The position numbers and the translations under genes are program-made. This document shows, one piece after another, positions 15,063-21,163 of a stretch of 21,990 nucleotides of DNA; the stretch's first letter is position 1; each line of letters begins with the position of its first letter. Source of the DNA: JAGOUY01 sp964541725 (GTDB lineage Bacteria > Patescibacteriota > Patescibacteriia > 2-12-FULL-60-25); contig CAZIQG010000012.1 of NCBI GenBank assembly GCA_964541725.1, positions 1 to 21,990 of the forward strand. The letters are read 5' to 3'. A model generated the notes under the pieces. It saw nothing but the letters and a program-made list of their open reading frames with translations, searched no databases and had not been told where the DNA came from.

Positions 15063-16088
15063 ATGCCTACCTGGACCATTTCCCTGACCGACGCCGGCTC
15101 TCGCCTGGACCACTTTTTGGTTGCTAATAATCCAGCTGTCTCCCGTTCACAAATCCAAAAAATCATCAATTCCGAACAGGTCACCGTCAACGGAAAAAAG
15201 GCCATGGTTCACCGTTTTTTAAAAGAAAACGATGTTATTGACTGGAAAGACGAAGCCCCCACAGAAAAAACCCCTCTTAAGGAAAAACGCTTCGGTTCCC
15301 GCAGCAAACCCACCCGCGAACGCGCTCTTAAAAATCCAAAATCATCTTCCCCGCTCGATACTCGATACTCGATACTCGATACTTCTCCCAATGCCCCGAC
15401 CCTCATCGAAGAAACCGCCGACTGGATGGTTATTGATAAACCAATAGGCCTTTTAGTCCACGCCGATAGCGTCCACCAAGAATCCACCCTCGTAGATTGG
15501 GCTCTCGCGCACGACCCAAACATCGCGAAAGTCGGCGAAGACCCTGTACGTCCAGGCATCATTCATCGTCTCGACCGCGAAGTGAGCGGTCTCATGATCA
15601 TCGCCAAAACCCAAGATGCGTACGATAGCTTCCGTGCTCAATTTCGCGACCGTATCGTCAAAAAAACCTATCTCGCCCTTGTACATGGTGTCATTGAAAA
15701 AGACGAAGGCGACATCAAATTCCGCATCGCCCGCTCCAACACCTCGGCGCGCATGGCCGCGCGTCCCTCCCAAGAAGAAGAGGGCAAAGCAGCCTGGACG
15801 CACTTCAACGTTCTCGAGCGCTTTCGTGGCGCGACGCTTGTCGAGCTCGAAATTCTCTCCGGCCGCACCCACCAAATCCGCGCCCACCTCCTCGCCCTCG
15901 GCCGCCCCGTAATCGGCGACAGTTTGTATACCCTCAAAAAAACCGATCGCAACGTCAAAGCCCCCCGCCTCATGCTCCAAAGCATCCGTCTCAGCTTCAA
16001 AGATCCTTCCACCCAAGAAGAAAAAAGCTTCACCCTGCCCGCAGATCCAGCCTTCGACACCCTTGTGCAAGAATTCCGCGTGTCATAA
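15063..16088 (+). CDS. RluA-family ribosomal RNA pseudouridine synthase
   Basis: A 341-residue enzyme that isomerises uridine to pseudouridine in rRNA. An N-terminal S4 RNA-binding domain (about residues 1-60, LDHFLVANNPAVSRSQIQKI) is followed by the catalytic domain. The catalytic aspartate lies in HRLDREVSGLMIIAKT (near 172), and the later family motif SGRTHQIRAHL is present. The domain order and length match the RluD group, but the exact rRNA target cannot be assigned. The linker between the two domains (about residues 75-115) is Lys/Arg/Ser-rich and carries a 31-bp heptamer array encoding LDTRYSILDTS. It is transcribed from its own leaderless promoter and followed by a dispersed hairpin element before gmk. 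Confidence 0.92.
   Translation: MPTWTISLTDAGSRLDHFLVANNPAVSRSQIQKIINSEQVTVNGKKAMVHRFLKENDVIDWKDEAPTEKTPLKEKRFGSRSKPTRERALKNPKSSSPLDTRYSILDTSPNAPTLIEETADWMVIDKPIGLLVHADSVHQESTLVDWALAHDPNIAKVGEDPVRPGIIHRLDREVSGLMIIAKTQDAYDSFRAQFRDRIVKKTYLALVHGVIEKDEGDIKFRIARSNTSARMAARPSQEEEGKAAWTHFNVLERFRGATLVELEILSGRTHQIRAHLLALGRPVIGDSLYTLKKTDRNVKAPRLMLQSIRLSFKDPSTQEEKSFTLPADPAFDTLVQEFRVS
15352..15382 (+). repeat. 31-bp heptamer array, copy 3
   Basis: Three perfect TACTCGA units followed by TAC and preceded by a degenerate unit CGCTCGA. It lies in the linker between the S4 and catalytic domains of the pseudouridine synthase. Confidence 0.75.
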
Positions 16089-16108
16089 TCCCCTCCCCTC
16101 TTTTCCCT

Positions 16109-16248
16109 CGTCATTCCGAAGGAGGAGTCCGACGACGACTGAGGAATCTCGACCGGAACGCGTGGCTACCTATTCCGCTGCGAGATCCCTCACTCCGCCA
16201 CGTTATTCGCGAACGACGTGGCTCCGTCTGACTTCGTTCGGGATGACG
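16109..16248. repeat. Dispersed hairpin element, copy B
   Basis: A 140-bp element between the pseudouridine synthase gene and gmk, with the same ends (CGTCATTCCG and CGGGATGACG) and inner arms as copy A at 8280. It carries an extra internal palindrome (GCCACGT at 16198, ACGTGGC at 16215) that copy A lacks, so the tip of the hairpin varies. Confidence 0.85.
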
Positions 16249-16272
16249 AAATAAACGTTAGTAATCAATATA

Positions 16273-16303
16273 TACTCGATACACGATACTGGATACCCAA
16301 TAC
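16273..16303 (+). repeat. 31-bp heptamer array, copy 4
   Basis: Units TACTCGA, TACACGA, TACTGGA and TACCCAA followed by TAC. This is the only intergenic copy. It ends 8 bp before the gmk start codon and 25 bp after the dispersed hairpin element. Confidence 0.75.
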
Positions 16304-16311
16304 TCTTCCGT

Positions 16312-16869
16312 ATGCCCCCTCTCTTCATCATCACCGGCCTCTCCGGCGCCGGAAAATCCACCATCGCAGACGCCTTGATGACAGACCCGTCACTCTCCCT
16401 GTCACGGTTTATAACAACCACGACACGCCCAGCTCGCGTGACCGAAGAGAATGGTAAGCACTACTGGTTCATCTCACGCGAAGAATTTGAAACAAAACGT
16501 GACCAAGGCGGATTTTACGAATTCGCCGATGTCTACGGAAATTTATACGGTCCAAGCAAAGACGAAATGCAACGTCTAAGCACGCTTAATAAACCCATTC
16601 TTCTCGTCGTCGACGTGCAAGGCGCAAACACCTTTAAACAATTGCATCCAGACGCACATGTCATTTTTTTTGATGCGCCAGACGCAGATCTCGAACGACG
16701 TTTACAAGAACGTGGATCAACCCCAGAAGAAATACAAAAGCGTCTCGCAAAAGAGAAGGAAGAACGTACCTACAAGCACCTCGCGTCTATCGTGATTGAA
16801 AATAAAGACGGGGAATTAGAAGAAAGCGTAAACACGACCAAACAATTCATGATCCGATCTCTCTCCTAA
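16312..16869 (+). CDS. gmk: Guanylate kinase
   Basis: Converts GMP to GDP using ATP in the cytoplasm. It has 185 residues, the usual length. The P-loop is GLSGAGKST (residues 9-17). The GMP-binding region has the expected TTTTRPARVTEENGKHYWF and YEFADVYGNLYG segments, then VDVQGANTFK and the lid RRLQERGSTPEEIQKRL. No SD is seen; the ATG follows closely on a heptamer array. The next gene starts 93 bp after the stop with an RNA-structured gap between, so read-through into it is possible. Confidence 0.95.
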   Translation: MPPLFIITGLSGAGKSTIADALMTDPSLSLSRFITTTTRPARVTEENGKHYWFISREEFETKRDQGGFYEFADVYGNLYGPSKDEMQRLSTLNKPILLVVDVQGANTFKQLHPDAHVIFFDAPDADLERRLQERGSTPEEIQKRLAKEKEERTYKHLASIVIENKDGELEESVNTTKQFMIRSLS

Positions 16870-16879
16870 TCCGCTCTCT

Positions 16880-16954
16880 ATCCGAATCAGACATCTGACA
16901 CGCCCACGTCAGACGCCTGCTTCGGATCACACCCCGAACGCAGGAGGAAGGAGG
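16880..16954 (+). promoter_or_regulatory. Structured leader with switch-like alternative pairing (divergent form)
   Basis: The outer stem ATCCGAA (16880-16886) / TTCGGAT (16921-16927) encloses the inner stem TCTGAC (16894-16899) / GTCAGA (16908-16913) with loop ACGCCCAC. The segment CCTGCTTCGG (16916-16925), which contains the 3' strand of the outer stem, can instead pair with CCGAA-C-GCAGG (16934-16944), touching the SD region (AAGGAGG at 16948-16954). The architecture resembles the elements at 17600 and 18568, but the primary sequence is mostly different. Confidence 0.5.
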
Positions 16955-16962
16955 ATATCAAC

Positions 16963-17403
16963 GTGAAGTATCTACTCGTCGCCCACCCAGAGCCTGATGG
17001 AACCATCCACATACCGAAGGAATGGAAAGATACACGTGTAGACCATGCCGCACACAGCGGTTGCTGTCAGGCAACCCAAGATACCTGCGATGCTCTTCTT
17101 CAGGGAACAAGCGTAGCTCATACGATCCTTGAAATACGCCTTCGTCTTGTCACGCCTTGTACAGGCTGTACTCCTTCACTACGGGGTGTGAATGCCCTCC
17201 ACCACACGCGCGCAGTAAGAGAATGGCTCGCACGACATAATCCGCAACACGGCCTCATCGTGGGGGGAACCTACCTCGTGAAGGCTGTTCTCGTAGGAAT
17301 CTGCGATGAACTGGAAAGCTACCCAATCCTTCCAGGAAGTGCCGTGCTCATAGAAGAACAGGGTGCTCAACGTCGCGTCACTTTCTACAAACCTCGTCGC
17401 TAA
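16963..17403 (+). CDS. Small protein, possible degenerate histidine-phosphatase fold
   Basis: A 146-residue protein starting at a GTG, 8 nt after a strong SD (AAGGAGG). No confident family. The N-terminal KYLLVAHPEPDG sits where a histidine phosphatase would have its RHG strand. The later segment LIVGGTYLVKAVLVGICDEL followed by LPGSAVLIEEQG follows the hydrophobic pattern of the family's second catalytic His strand, helix and last strand, but the usual GH is GG. Five cysteines in two groups (CCQATQDTC, PCTGC) could instead bind metal. No membrane segment is seen. It is followed by its own terminator and preceded by the structured leader. The phosphatase-fold relation is inferred from pattern only; if right, the protein lacks catalytic histidines and may bind rather than hydrolyse a phosphorylated ligand. 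Confidence 0.6.
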   Translation: MKYLLVAHPEPDGTIHIPKEWKDTRVDHAAHSGCCQATQDTCDALLQGTSVAHTILEIRLRLVTPCTGCTPSLRGVNALHHTRAVREWLARHNPQHGLIVGGTYLVKAVLVGICDELESYPILPGSAVLIEEQGAQRRVTFYKPRR

Positions 17404-17426
17404 AAGCAACAAAACTCTCTTCCCAT

Positions 17427-17445
17427 CCCACACTTTGTGGGTTTT
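17427..17445 (+). terminator. Terminator of the gene at 16963
   Basis: CCCACA / TGTGGG stem with a CTT loop, followed by TTTTCT. Confidence 0.75.
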
Positions 17446-17512
17446 CTCATATAAAACAGATTTTATCTAATTGAAGCACTTTTTAGAGCGAGTGTCTTTT
17501 AAGACAAAAACT

Positions 17513-17535
17513 GCCTAGATAAATAGGCGTTTTTT
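17513..17535 (+). terminator. Second terminator-like hairpin before the histidine phosphatase cassette
   Basis: GCCTA (17513-17517) / TAGGC (17524-17528) followed by GTTTTTT. A small TGTCTT/AAGACA hairpin lies just upstream (near 17492). No gene precedes it after the terminator at 17427, so it either insulates the next promoter or ends an unannotated short RNA from 17446-17512. Confidence 0.55.
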
Positions 17536-17546
17536 GGCTAAATACA

Positions 17547-17575
17547 TTGACATTTTCGTCATTTTGGTGTATTAT
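17547..17575 (+). promoter_or_regulatory. Strong promoter of the histidine phosphatase gene
   Basis: TTGACA (17547-17552), a 17-bp spacer and TATTAT (17570-17575). The -35 is perfect and the -10 differs from consensus at one base. The structured leader starts 24 bp after the -10, the same distance as in the next cassette. Confidence 0.85.
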
Positions 17576-17599
17576 ACTATTTCGTACTTTGAAACCAAT

Positions 17600-17672
17600 G
17601 TCTGAGATGGATGCCTAAAACCACCCCGTTTTAGACACCCATCTCGGACCCGACACTCCGTCGGACGATGGG
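17600..17672 (+). promoter_or_regulatory. Conserved structured RNA leader, copy 1
   Basis: An 11-bp outer stem (17600-17610 with 17639-17649, one G-U) and a 4x4 internal loop (ATGC / ACAC) lead to a 7-bp inner stem CTAAAAC / GTTTTAG with loop CACCCC. The internal loop, inner stem and hexaloop are identical to the copy at 18568, while the outer stem differs with pairing kept. CCCATC (17638-17643), part of the outer 3' strand, can alternatively pair with GATGGG (17667-17672), and a 5-bp hairpin CCGAC / GTCGG sits between them. This could be a riboswitch or protein-binding leader. I do not recognise it as a named motif. Confidence 0.75.
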
Positions 17673-17695
17673 AGGGCTTGGAGGCCCTGGCTATC

Positions 17696-18385
17696 ATGAA
17701 CAACACCCGGCACACCGCGCTCCTCGCCTTCCTCAACAACCCCAACACCAGCATCCTGTTCATCCGGCACGGGAACACCAGCAAGGCCGAGAACGACGCG
17801 GAGCGGCGCCTCACCATGAAGGGGCGCTTCCAGGCGGAGCGCGCACGCGACTACATCAACAAGCAGCACTCGGTCACGCTCGTGGTGACCTCGAACGTGT
17901 CGCGGGCGCTCGAGACGATCTCCGATTCACGCTGGCCGACCCCGGTCGGCATCAGCGAGCTCTACCTCACCCCGCGCACGAACCCTGAGCTCATCGCGGA
18001 GGCCGACGTCCTCGACGCGGCATTCAACAAGCTGGGCTACTCCCCGCTCAAGAGCTACGTCGACGAGCCGGGCGTGACCGACGCGCTCTGCACCTGGTGC
18101 GAGCGCGCCCTCGAGGCCATCGACCGCACGGTGAGCGAAATGCGGCCCGCCAGCGGCACCATCGTCGTGGGCGGCCACGCCGTCATGTCGAACGCGCTCT
18201 GCGCCTACCTGGCGCTCGCGAGCAACCACCGGGCGGACATGAGCGTGGTGATGGACACCAACCTCGGCGAGTGCGACCACCTGCAACTCGTGGTGCGCGA
18301 CGGCCAGGCGCTCATCACCCACTTCCCGCTCCAGGAGAGCCCGACGGACGACCACCTCCGCGCCGTCCTCACCGGCGGCGGCTGA
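17696..18385 (+). CDS. Histidine phosphatase superfamily protein
   Basis: About 229 residues from the ATG at 17696; an in-frame TTG at 17678 is less likely because GGAGG (17680-17684) would then lie inside the gene, whereas it sits 11 nt before the ATG. The phosphoglycerate-mutase-like signature is complete: LFIRHGNTSKAE with the phospho-accepting His near residue 25, the LTMKGRFQAERA segment, TSNVSRALETI carrying the conserved Arg, and VVGGHAVMSNALCAYLAL with the second catalytic His near 161. It should remove phosphate from a small molecule or protein; the substrate is unknown. Composition is far more G/C-rich than the core genes, suggesting acquisition. It is a stand-alone cassette with its own promoter, structured leader and terminator. 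Confidence 0.88.
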   Translation: MNNTRHTALLAFLNNPNTSILFIRHGNTSKAENDAERRLTMKGRFQAERARDYINKQHSVTLVVTSNVSRALETISDSRWPTPVGISELYLTPRTNPELIAEADVLDAAFNKLGYSPLKSYVDEPGVTDALCTWCERALEAIDRTVSEMRPASGTIVVGGHAVMSNALCAYLALASNHRADMSVVMDTNLGECDHLQLVVRDGQALITHFPLQESPTDDHLRAVLTGGG

Positions 18386-18464
18386 TCTTCACCCCCCTCT
18401 CCACAACCCACCCCTCATCCTCCCCGCTGCGCCGTTGCGCGCGCGAGGAGCGATCCACTCTGAG

Positions 18465-18490
18465 CCCCTGTTGCACGTGCACAGGGGTTT
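18465..18490 (+). terminator. Terminator of the histidine phosphatase gene
   Basis: CCCCTGT (18465-18471) / ACAGGGG (18481-18487) with a partly self-complementary TGCACGTGC loop and a short TTT. It lies 79 bp after the stop; the stretch between holds no visible gene. Confidence 0.65.
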
Positions 18491-18513
18491 AAACATGTTT
18501 ACGCGAACAATCG

Positions 18514-18543
18514 TTGACAAAATCGCCGTTTTCTGAGTACCAT
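18514..18543 (+). promoter_or_regulatory. Promoter of the gene at 18655
   Basis: TTGACA (18514-18519), an 18-bp spacer and TACCAT (18538-18543). The structured leader begins 24 bp after the -10, matching the previous cassette exactly. Confidence 0.7.
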
Positions 18544-18567
18544 TCTCCTCCGCCCTTTCTCAATCCC

Positions 18568-18641
18568 GTCTGAAGTGGATGCCTAAAACCACCCCGTTTT
18601 AGACACCCGCTTCAGACCCCCGTAAGGTCCAAACGAGGCGG
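18568..18641 (+). promoter_or_regulatory. Conserved structured RNA leader, copy 2
   Basis: An 11-bp outer stem (18568-18578 with 18607-18617, one G-U), internal loop ATGC / ACAC, and inner stem CTAAAAC / GTTTTAG with hexaloop CACCCC. Compared with copy 1, two outer-stem pairs change on both strands (G-C to A-U and A-U to G-C) and two more change between G-U and A-U. CCGCTTC (18607-18613) can alternatively pair with GAGGCGG (18635-18641), directly against the SD AAGGAG (18642-18647). Confidence 0.75.
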
Positions 18642-18654
18642 AAGGAGAACGACG

Positions 18655-19113
18655 ATGCTGAATCTCAACAGCTTCTTCCTGATGCATCTCACCCGCGCCC
18701 TCTGGTCGGGTCACCGATTCGTGCTGGTAACGGAAGAGGTGGTAGACAGCGACGAACGAGAAGTGAAGAGGATTCGCGGAAAGGGACCCTGCAAGGGCTA
18801 CAGCACCAAGGAAGGGTTCGAGACAGCCTTCTCCTGCGCTGACGTCCGACCGACCATCAACATCCACAAGGAGATGAGGACGGAAGAGCTCCTCAGTCGC
18901 ATCGAAACGGATCTGAACGGAGCGAGCGCACATGTCGTCATCTGTGCGCCGAAGACGGTGCTCAACGAGATCCTCACCGTCATCCTCCGGGAACTGCTGC
19001 CGGACGAGAACGGACAGACCACGCCCATCCAGGAGAACGATTTCGCCATTCTCCGGATCGAAGAAGGTCAGCTCCTGATGGACCGCCCGGAAGAAGTCAG
19101 TGCCGCCGCCTGA
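18655..19113 (+). CDS. Small protein, possible degenerate histidine-phosphatase fold
   Basis: A 152-residue protein with a clear SD (AAGGAG, 7 nt before the ATG). No confident family. The strand HRFVLVTEEVVDSDER lies where a histidine phosphatase would read VRHG, then GPCKGYSTKEGFETAF resembles the LTxxGxxQA segment, and VVICAPKTVLNEILTVILREL followed by IQENDFAILRIEEGQLL matches the second catalytic strand, helix and last strand. Both catalytic histidines would be missing. This similarity is by pattern only. It shares promoter spacing and leader RNA with the true histidine phosphatase upstream, which supports a functional link. It is cytoplasmic by appearance, with no signal peptide. Confidence 0.6.
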   Translation: MLNLNSFFLMHLTRALWSGHRFVLVTEEVVDSDEREVKRIRGKGPCKGYSTKEGFETAFSCADVRPTINIHKEMRTEELLSRIETDLNGASAHVVICAPKTVLNEILTVILRELLPDENGQTTPIQENDFAILRIEEGQLLMDRPEEVSAAA

Positions 19114-19135
19114 ACCAACACTTCTATCTCACATC

Positions 19136-19178
19136 CCCCGCCACCTCTTCCCTGCGTGCGCGGGGTTCAATTTTTTTT
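19136..19178 (+). terminator. Terminator of the gene at 18655
   Basis: CCCCGC (19136-19141) / GCGGGG (19160-19165) stem with a long loop, then TTCAA and a run of eight T residues. The T-run overlaps the stop codon of the convergent minus-strand gene. Confidence 0.7.
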
Positions 19179-20631
19179 AGACCTTCCTCACAATCCCTTT
19201 CTCCGCATCCACCTCGACGATATCTCCATCTTTAAATACCTTCGTCGCTTTTTTCGTTGCAATCACACACGGCTTACGCATCTCTCGCGAGACAATCGCG
19301 GCATGGCACAAAATCCCACCCTCATCCGTCACAAACGCACACGCTTTTTCCATGGCCGCAATAAAATTCGGGAACGTCATGACCGCCACCAACACATCCC
19401 CTCTCTCGACGTGCTTTAAGTCATGACCGGTAAGGACGACTTTTACTTTTCCTGTTGCTCGCCCCTGAAACGCAATCGAACCTTTCACTTCATTCGTTTC
19501 TTCAAAGGAAGGTAACTCGATTAAAGATTGAATAAACGTTTTCCCTTCTTCCCCCGACACAATATCCAATTCTCCTTCCAAAAACAACGATCCAAAAAAC
19601 ACCCGTCGGCGTGCAATCTCCTCAGCAGAGCAAGATGATTGACCCGTGTCCAAAGCCTGCCGAACTTCGTCAGAGGTAAAGTAGCAAAGATCAAACACAT
19701 CTACTCCAATACGTTGCGCCAGCTCCGCAAACAAAAACTGTGCTCGATGCAACGCCCGATACACGACATCTGTTCTCCACGTACGGATATAGGCAAATTC
19801 TTTTGCTAATTGGATCCACTTATCAAGCTCAGAGCCAGACTCTATGGCCAATTGCTTATATAGCTGCACCCCAGATTCCTGTCGCTCTAAGCGACTCAAA
19901 TTTAGCTCTCGCAACTCTTCTTGAGGATCTTTCTTCTGCTCAATAAACTGCTTGATCCGATCTCTAACATCAGTCTCCGTCCAAGCCAACTCCCACCATC
20001 CACCCCGAGACCCAATCCAGGCAAACTCTTTCACGTGGGCACGGATCCGCTCATCAATATCAGGCTCTTTCGCCAGGACAGCTTCAATCAAGGCATAAAA
20101 CGCCCGCTCTTCCTTCGTGTGCTCATTATCTTTCACCGGATACGTTAAAACTTTCAACCATCCTTGTTTTTCCTCATCTGAACCTGAGGGAAATCGTTGC
20201 AAAATACTCTGCGATAAGACCCCATCCGCAATCGGAAGTGGAATAAGGAAAGGACACGCGTGAGAAAAAAGATCAAAAAATATCCCTATCGCGTTCTGTA
20301 ATTCATTCCTATGCAGAAGCAGGGGTGGCCGCACTTCCCACGCCGCCATCTGGTCATCCAACTTTTGCATGTAAACGAGCAACTTGGCATGAAAATCCAT
20401 CAAGCCTTTCACTCCTCCTTCACGAAGCTCCTGACGCAACGCCTCCATCTCCTCACTCAAAAGAAAAATATCCGCCCCCGGTCGAAAAATCGCGGTAATC
20501 TGCCAATTTAACCCCGTCACCTCCGGGCTAAGCACACACGCCCGCTCCAACAACGACTTAAACAACAACGACTCCCGTCGTGCCGCCAGCAACTGCCATT
20601 TCAAGCTTTTCACCTGGTCAGGATTGATCAT
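19177..20631 (-). CDS. PEP-utilizing swivelling-domain protein, long form
   Basis: About 484 residues from the ATG at 20631; a TTG at 20637 lies 11 nt after AAGGAGG and is also possible. The C-terminal 80 residues are the phosphohistidine swivelling domain of PEP synthase and PPDK enzymes: GDVLVAVMTFPNFIAAMEKACAF, then DEGGILCHAAIVSREMRKPCVIATKKAT with the phospho-carrier His, and DGDIVEVDAEKGIVRKV. The N-terminal 390 residues are mostly helical (YxxxHRAQFLFAELAQRIGV), and no ATP-grasp or PEP-binding barrel domain is visible. It therefore cannot be a complete PEP synthase. Proteins of this shape occur beside surface-glycan or modification genes in several phyla, but the reaction is not known to me. 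It is last in a minus-strand operon with a shorter relative. Confidence 0.8.
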   Translation of the reverse strand: MINPDQVKSLKWQLLAARRESLLFKSLLERACVLSPEVTGLNWQITAIFRPGADIFLLSEEMEALRQELREGGVKGLMDFHAKLLVYMQKLDDQMAAWEVRPPLLLHRNELQNAIGIFFDLFSHACPFLIPLPIADGVLSQSILQRFPSGSDEEKQGWLKVLTYPVKDNEHTKEERAFYALIEAVLAKEPDIDERIRAHVKEFAWIGSRGGWWELAWTETDVRDRIKQFIEQKKDPQEELRELNLSRLERQESGVQLYKQLAIESGSELDKWIQLAKEFAYIRTWRTDVVYRALHRAQFLFAELAQRIGVDVFDLCYFTSDEVRQALDTGQSSCSAEEIARRRVFFGSLFLEGELDIVSGEEGKTFIQSLIELPSFEETNEVKGSIAFQGRATGKVKVVLTGHDLKHVERGDVLVAVMTFPNFIAAMEKACAFVTDEGGILCHAAIVSREMRKPCVIATKKATKVFKDGDIVEVDAEKGIVRKV

Positions 20632-20692
20632 ATACAAAAGACGGTAACCCTCCTTACCTGTTTTTACAAGCTCTACTAGGCATTGCTAAGCC

Positions 20693-21103
20693 CTATCTCT
20701 GTCCTGTCTCCGTCTGTTCAACTGCTACCTTAGATTTATCATCCTTGTCATATTTAACCTTCAACATCTTACCGGGCTGAAATTCCGGCGCATAAATCGG
20801 ATTGATAATCATCTCAACCATGGCTTCATAGGAAGGCTGATTAGGAGGGGATACACGTAAACGTAAGCGAACTTCCGGCTGAGAATTATAGACATTACCG
20901 GTTGGATCCGCATCTAATACCTCTGCCATGGCAGGCAACCCTGATTTGATGATCTGCTGTTGACGATAGTCAGGAAAAAATACGTTATAAATCGTAAATG
21001 CAAAGGCCGCAAACATGATAATGGCAAAAAAAACCCACATGCCTCTAGGAGATGTCTGCGAGCGTGGCACGGACGTCTGTGGAGCCGAGTTCAAAGAGTT
21101 CAT
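20693..21103 (-). CDS. Small single-pass membrane protein, DUF3592-like
   Basis: A 136-residue protein. A Pro/Ser/Gln-rich N-terminal tail of about 21 residues precedes one membrane helix (MWVFFAIIMFAAFAFTIYNVFF). A beta-rich domain of about 90 residues follows, with the pattern GLPAMAEVLD, VRLRLRV and FQPGKMLKVKYDKDDKSKV that resembles DUF3592-type domains. This likeness is by eye only. The domain is probably outside the cytoplasm if the short tail stays inside. It lies between the two PEP-utilizing-domain genes with gaps of about 60 bp on each side, so the three are likely one transcript. Confidence 0.65.
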   Translation of the reverse strand: MNSLNSAPQTSVPRSQTSPRGMWVFFAIIMFAAFAFTIYNVFFPDYRQQQIIKSGLPAMAEVLDADPTGNVYNSQPEVRLRLRVSPPNQPSYEAMVEMIINPIYAPEFQPGKMLKVKYDKDDKSKVAVEQTETGQR

Positions 21104-21163
21104 ACACCCCTATCATATCCCCTCAACAAAGCTACGTCGAACGAGGAAGATGGTTCAACTTTT

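Noticed and set aside
17927..18355. Minus-strand open frame opposite the histidine phosphatase
   Set aside because: Antisense to the catalytic motifs of a recognised gene; an effect of high G/C content.
17600..18641. Leader elements as integron attC sites
   Set aside because: The stem-loops have short hexaloops and sit between a promoter and the start codon rather than after genes. No integrase is in the window, and the GTTRRRY/RYYYAAC outer boxes are not in attC arrangement.
19740..19780. CGATACACGA string as a fifth heptamer array
   Set aside because: Only about one and a half units match, and it encodes conserved-looking residues of the swivelling-domain protein, so it is probably chance.
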